From NCBI GenBank assembly GCA_030037035.1, contig JASHSA010000174.1:1-7230 (forward strand): a DNA stretch of 7,230 bases, read 5' to 3'. The notes below the pieces were generated by a model. It had not been told where the DNA came from, made no database searches, and saw only the letters and a list, made by a program, of their open reading frames with translations. Below, in pieces: positions 6,866 to 7,230 of this stretch; position 1 is the first letter of the stretch, and every line of letters begins with the position of its first letter. Made by a program: the position numbers and the translations under genes. The DNA is from Thermoplasmata archaeon (lineage in GTDB: Archaea > Thermoplasmatota > Thermoplasmata > Lutacidiplasmatales > UBA184).

Positions 6866-6871
6866 AGCGCG

Positions 6872-7230
6872 ATGACGCTCCGCGAGATCTCGCTCACCCT
6901 GCCGAACCGGCCGGGGGCGCTCGCGGGGGTCGCCCGCACGCTCGCCGCGGAGCGGATCAACCTCGCGGCGATCGGGGCCGACTCCTCCCAGGGGCGCGGG
7001 CGGCTGCGCCTGATCGTCAACGACCCGGACCGGGCGATGCGGCTCCTCTCGGCGGCAGGCTACGAGCCGGAGGTCCGGGAGATGCTCGCCGTCCGCCTCG
7101 AGGACCGGGCCGGGAGCTTCCTGCGGGTCCTCGAGCTCCTCGCCCGGGAGGGGGTCAACATCCAGTCGGTCGCGATCCTGGTCGCGCGCGAGGGGAACCG
7201 TCCGCTCGTCGCGCTGTCGTCGAACGACCT
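6872..7230 (+). CDS. Tandem ACT-domain protein, 3' end cut off by the window
   Basis: The ATG at 6872 follows GGAG by 4 bases, and 119 residues are read before the window ends without a stop. Residues 4-65 form a first ACT domain: ISLTLPNRPGALAGVARTLA (6-25), then INLAAIGADS (29-38), with the strand RLRLIVND. Residues 71-119 begin a second: MLAVRLEDRAGSFLRVLELL, then VNIQSVAILVAREG and PLVALSSND. The N-R-P-G-A-L and D-R-A-G-S-F loops are the ligand-binding turns of ACT domains, small beta-alpha-beta-beta-alpha-beta modules that usually bind amino acids and regulate enzymes. With no catalytic domain visible it resembles the small stand-alone tandem-ACT proteins (about 130-145 residues), so only a short end is probably missing. 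An N-terminal regulatory part of a larger enzyme cannot be excluded. The ligand and the target are unknown. It is transcribed away from the pilus operon and is probably unrelated to it. Confidence 0.85.
   Translation, partial: MTLREISLTLPNRPGALAGVARTLAAERINLAAIGADSSQGRGRLRLIVNDPDRAMRLLSAAGYEPEVREMLAVRLEDRAGSFLRVLELLAREGVNIQSVAILVAREGNRPLVALSSND

Noticed and set aside
6565..7020. Minus-strand 151-codon frame across the intergenic region
   Set aside because: It overlaps the ACT gene antisense and the pilin-like gene out of frame, and it crosses the TATA element.
1..7230. tRNA, rRNA, CRISPR array or insertion sequence
   Set aside because: No cloverleaf, regular repeat-spacer pattern, transposase motif or terminal inverted repeats could be found by eye, and nearly all of the window is coding.

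Overview
The window looks archaeal. It is very GC-rich. Its central genes are FlaI/TadA-type secretion ATPases and FlaJ/TadC-type platform proteins, preceded by a protein with an archaeal pilin-like N-terminus. The only AT-rich stretch in the main intergenic region is a TATA box (TATAAATAT, 6765-6773). The long, Arg-rich pilin-like leader and the two-ATPase layout would suit a high-GC Thermoplasmata-like euryarchaeon. That placement is inference from protein character, not a search result.

Layout, right to left. Five tightly packed minus-strand genes run from 6706 to 245: a pilin-like secreted/anchored protein (6706-5651), ATPase 1 (5647-3983, TTG start), platform protein 1 (3980-2970), platform protein 2 (2967-1993) and ATPase 2 (1984-245). 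Spacers are only 2 to 8 bases, so this is almost certainly one operon for a type IV filament (archaeal pilus/Tad-like) machine. The two platform genes sit between two full-length ATPases that both keep their catalytic motifs. Fourteen bases past ATPase 2, a sixth minus-strand gene begins (GTG at 230) and runs off the left edge. Its TSPPYN motif identifies it as an amino-DNA methyltransferase; no ORF longer than the visible part could be seen because the window ends.

To the right, a 165-base divergent intergenic region (6707-6871) separates the operon from a plus-strand tandem ACT-domain protein (6872 onward, cut by the right edge). The TATA element lies between the two divergent units. Two possible hairpins lie in what would be the leader of the ACT gene, the second overlapping its ribosome-binding site.

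Working model: the ATPases form cytoplasmic hexameric motors, the two platform proteins form the membrane base that the motors turn or push, and the pilin-like protein is a substrate or tip/minor subunit processed by a prepilin peptidase encoded elsewhere. No major small pilin and no prepilin peptidase is seen here. The methyltransferase and ACT genes are probably functionally separate neighbours.
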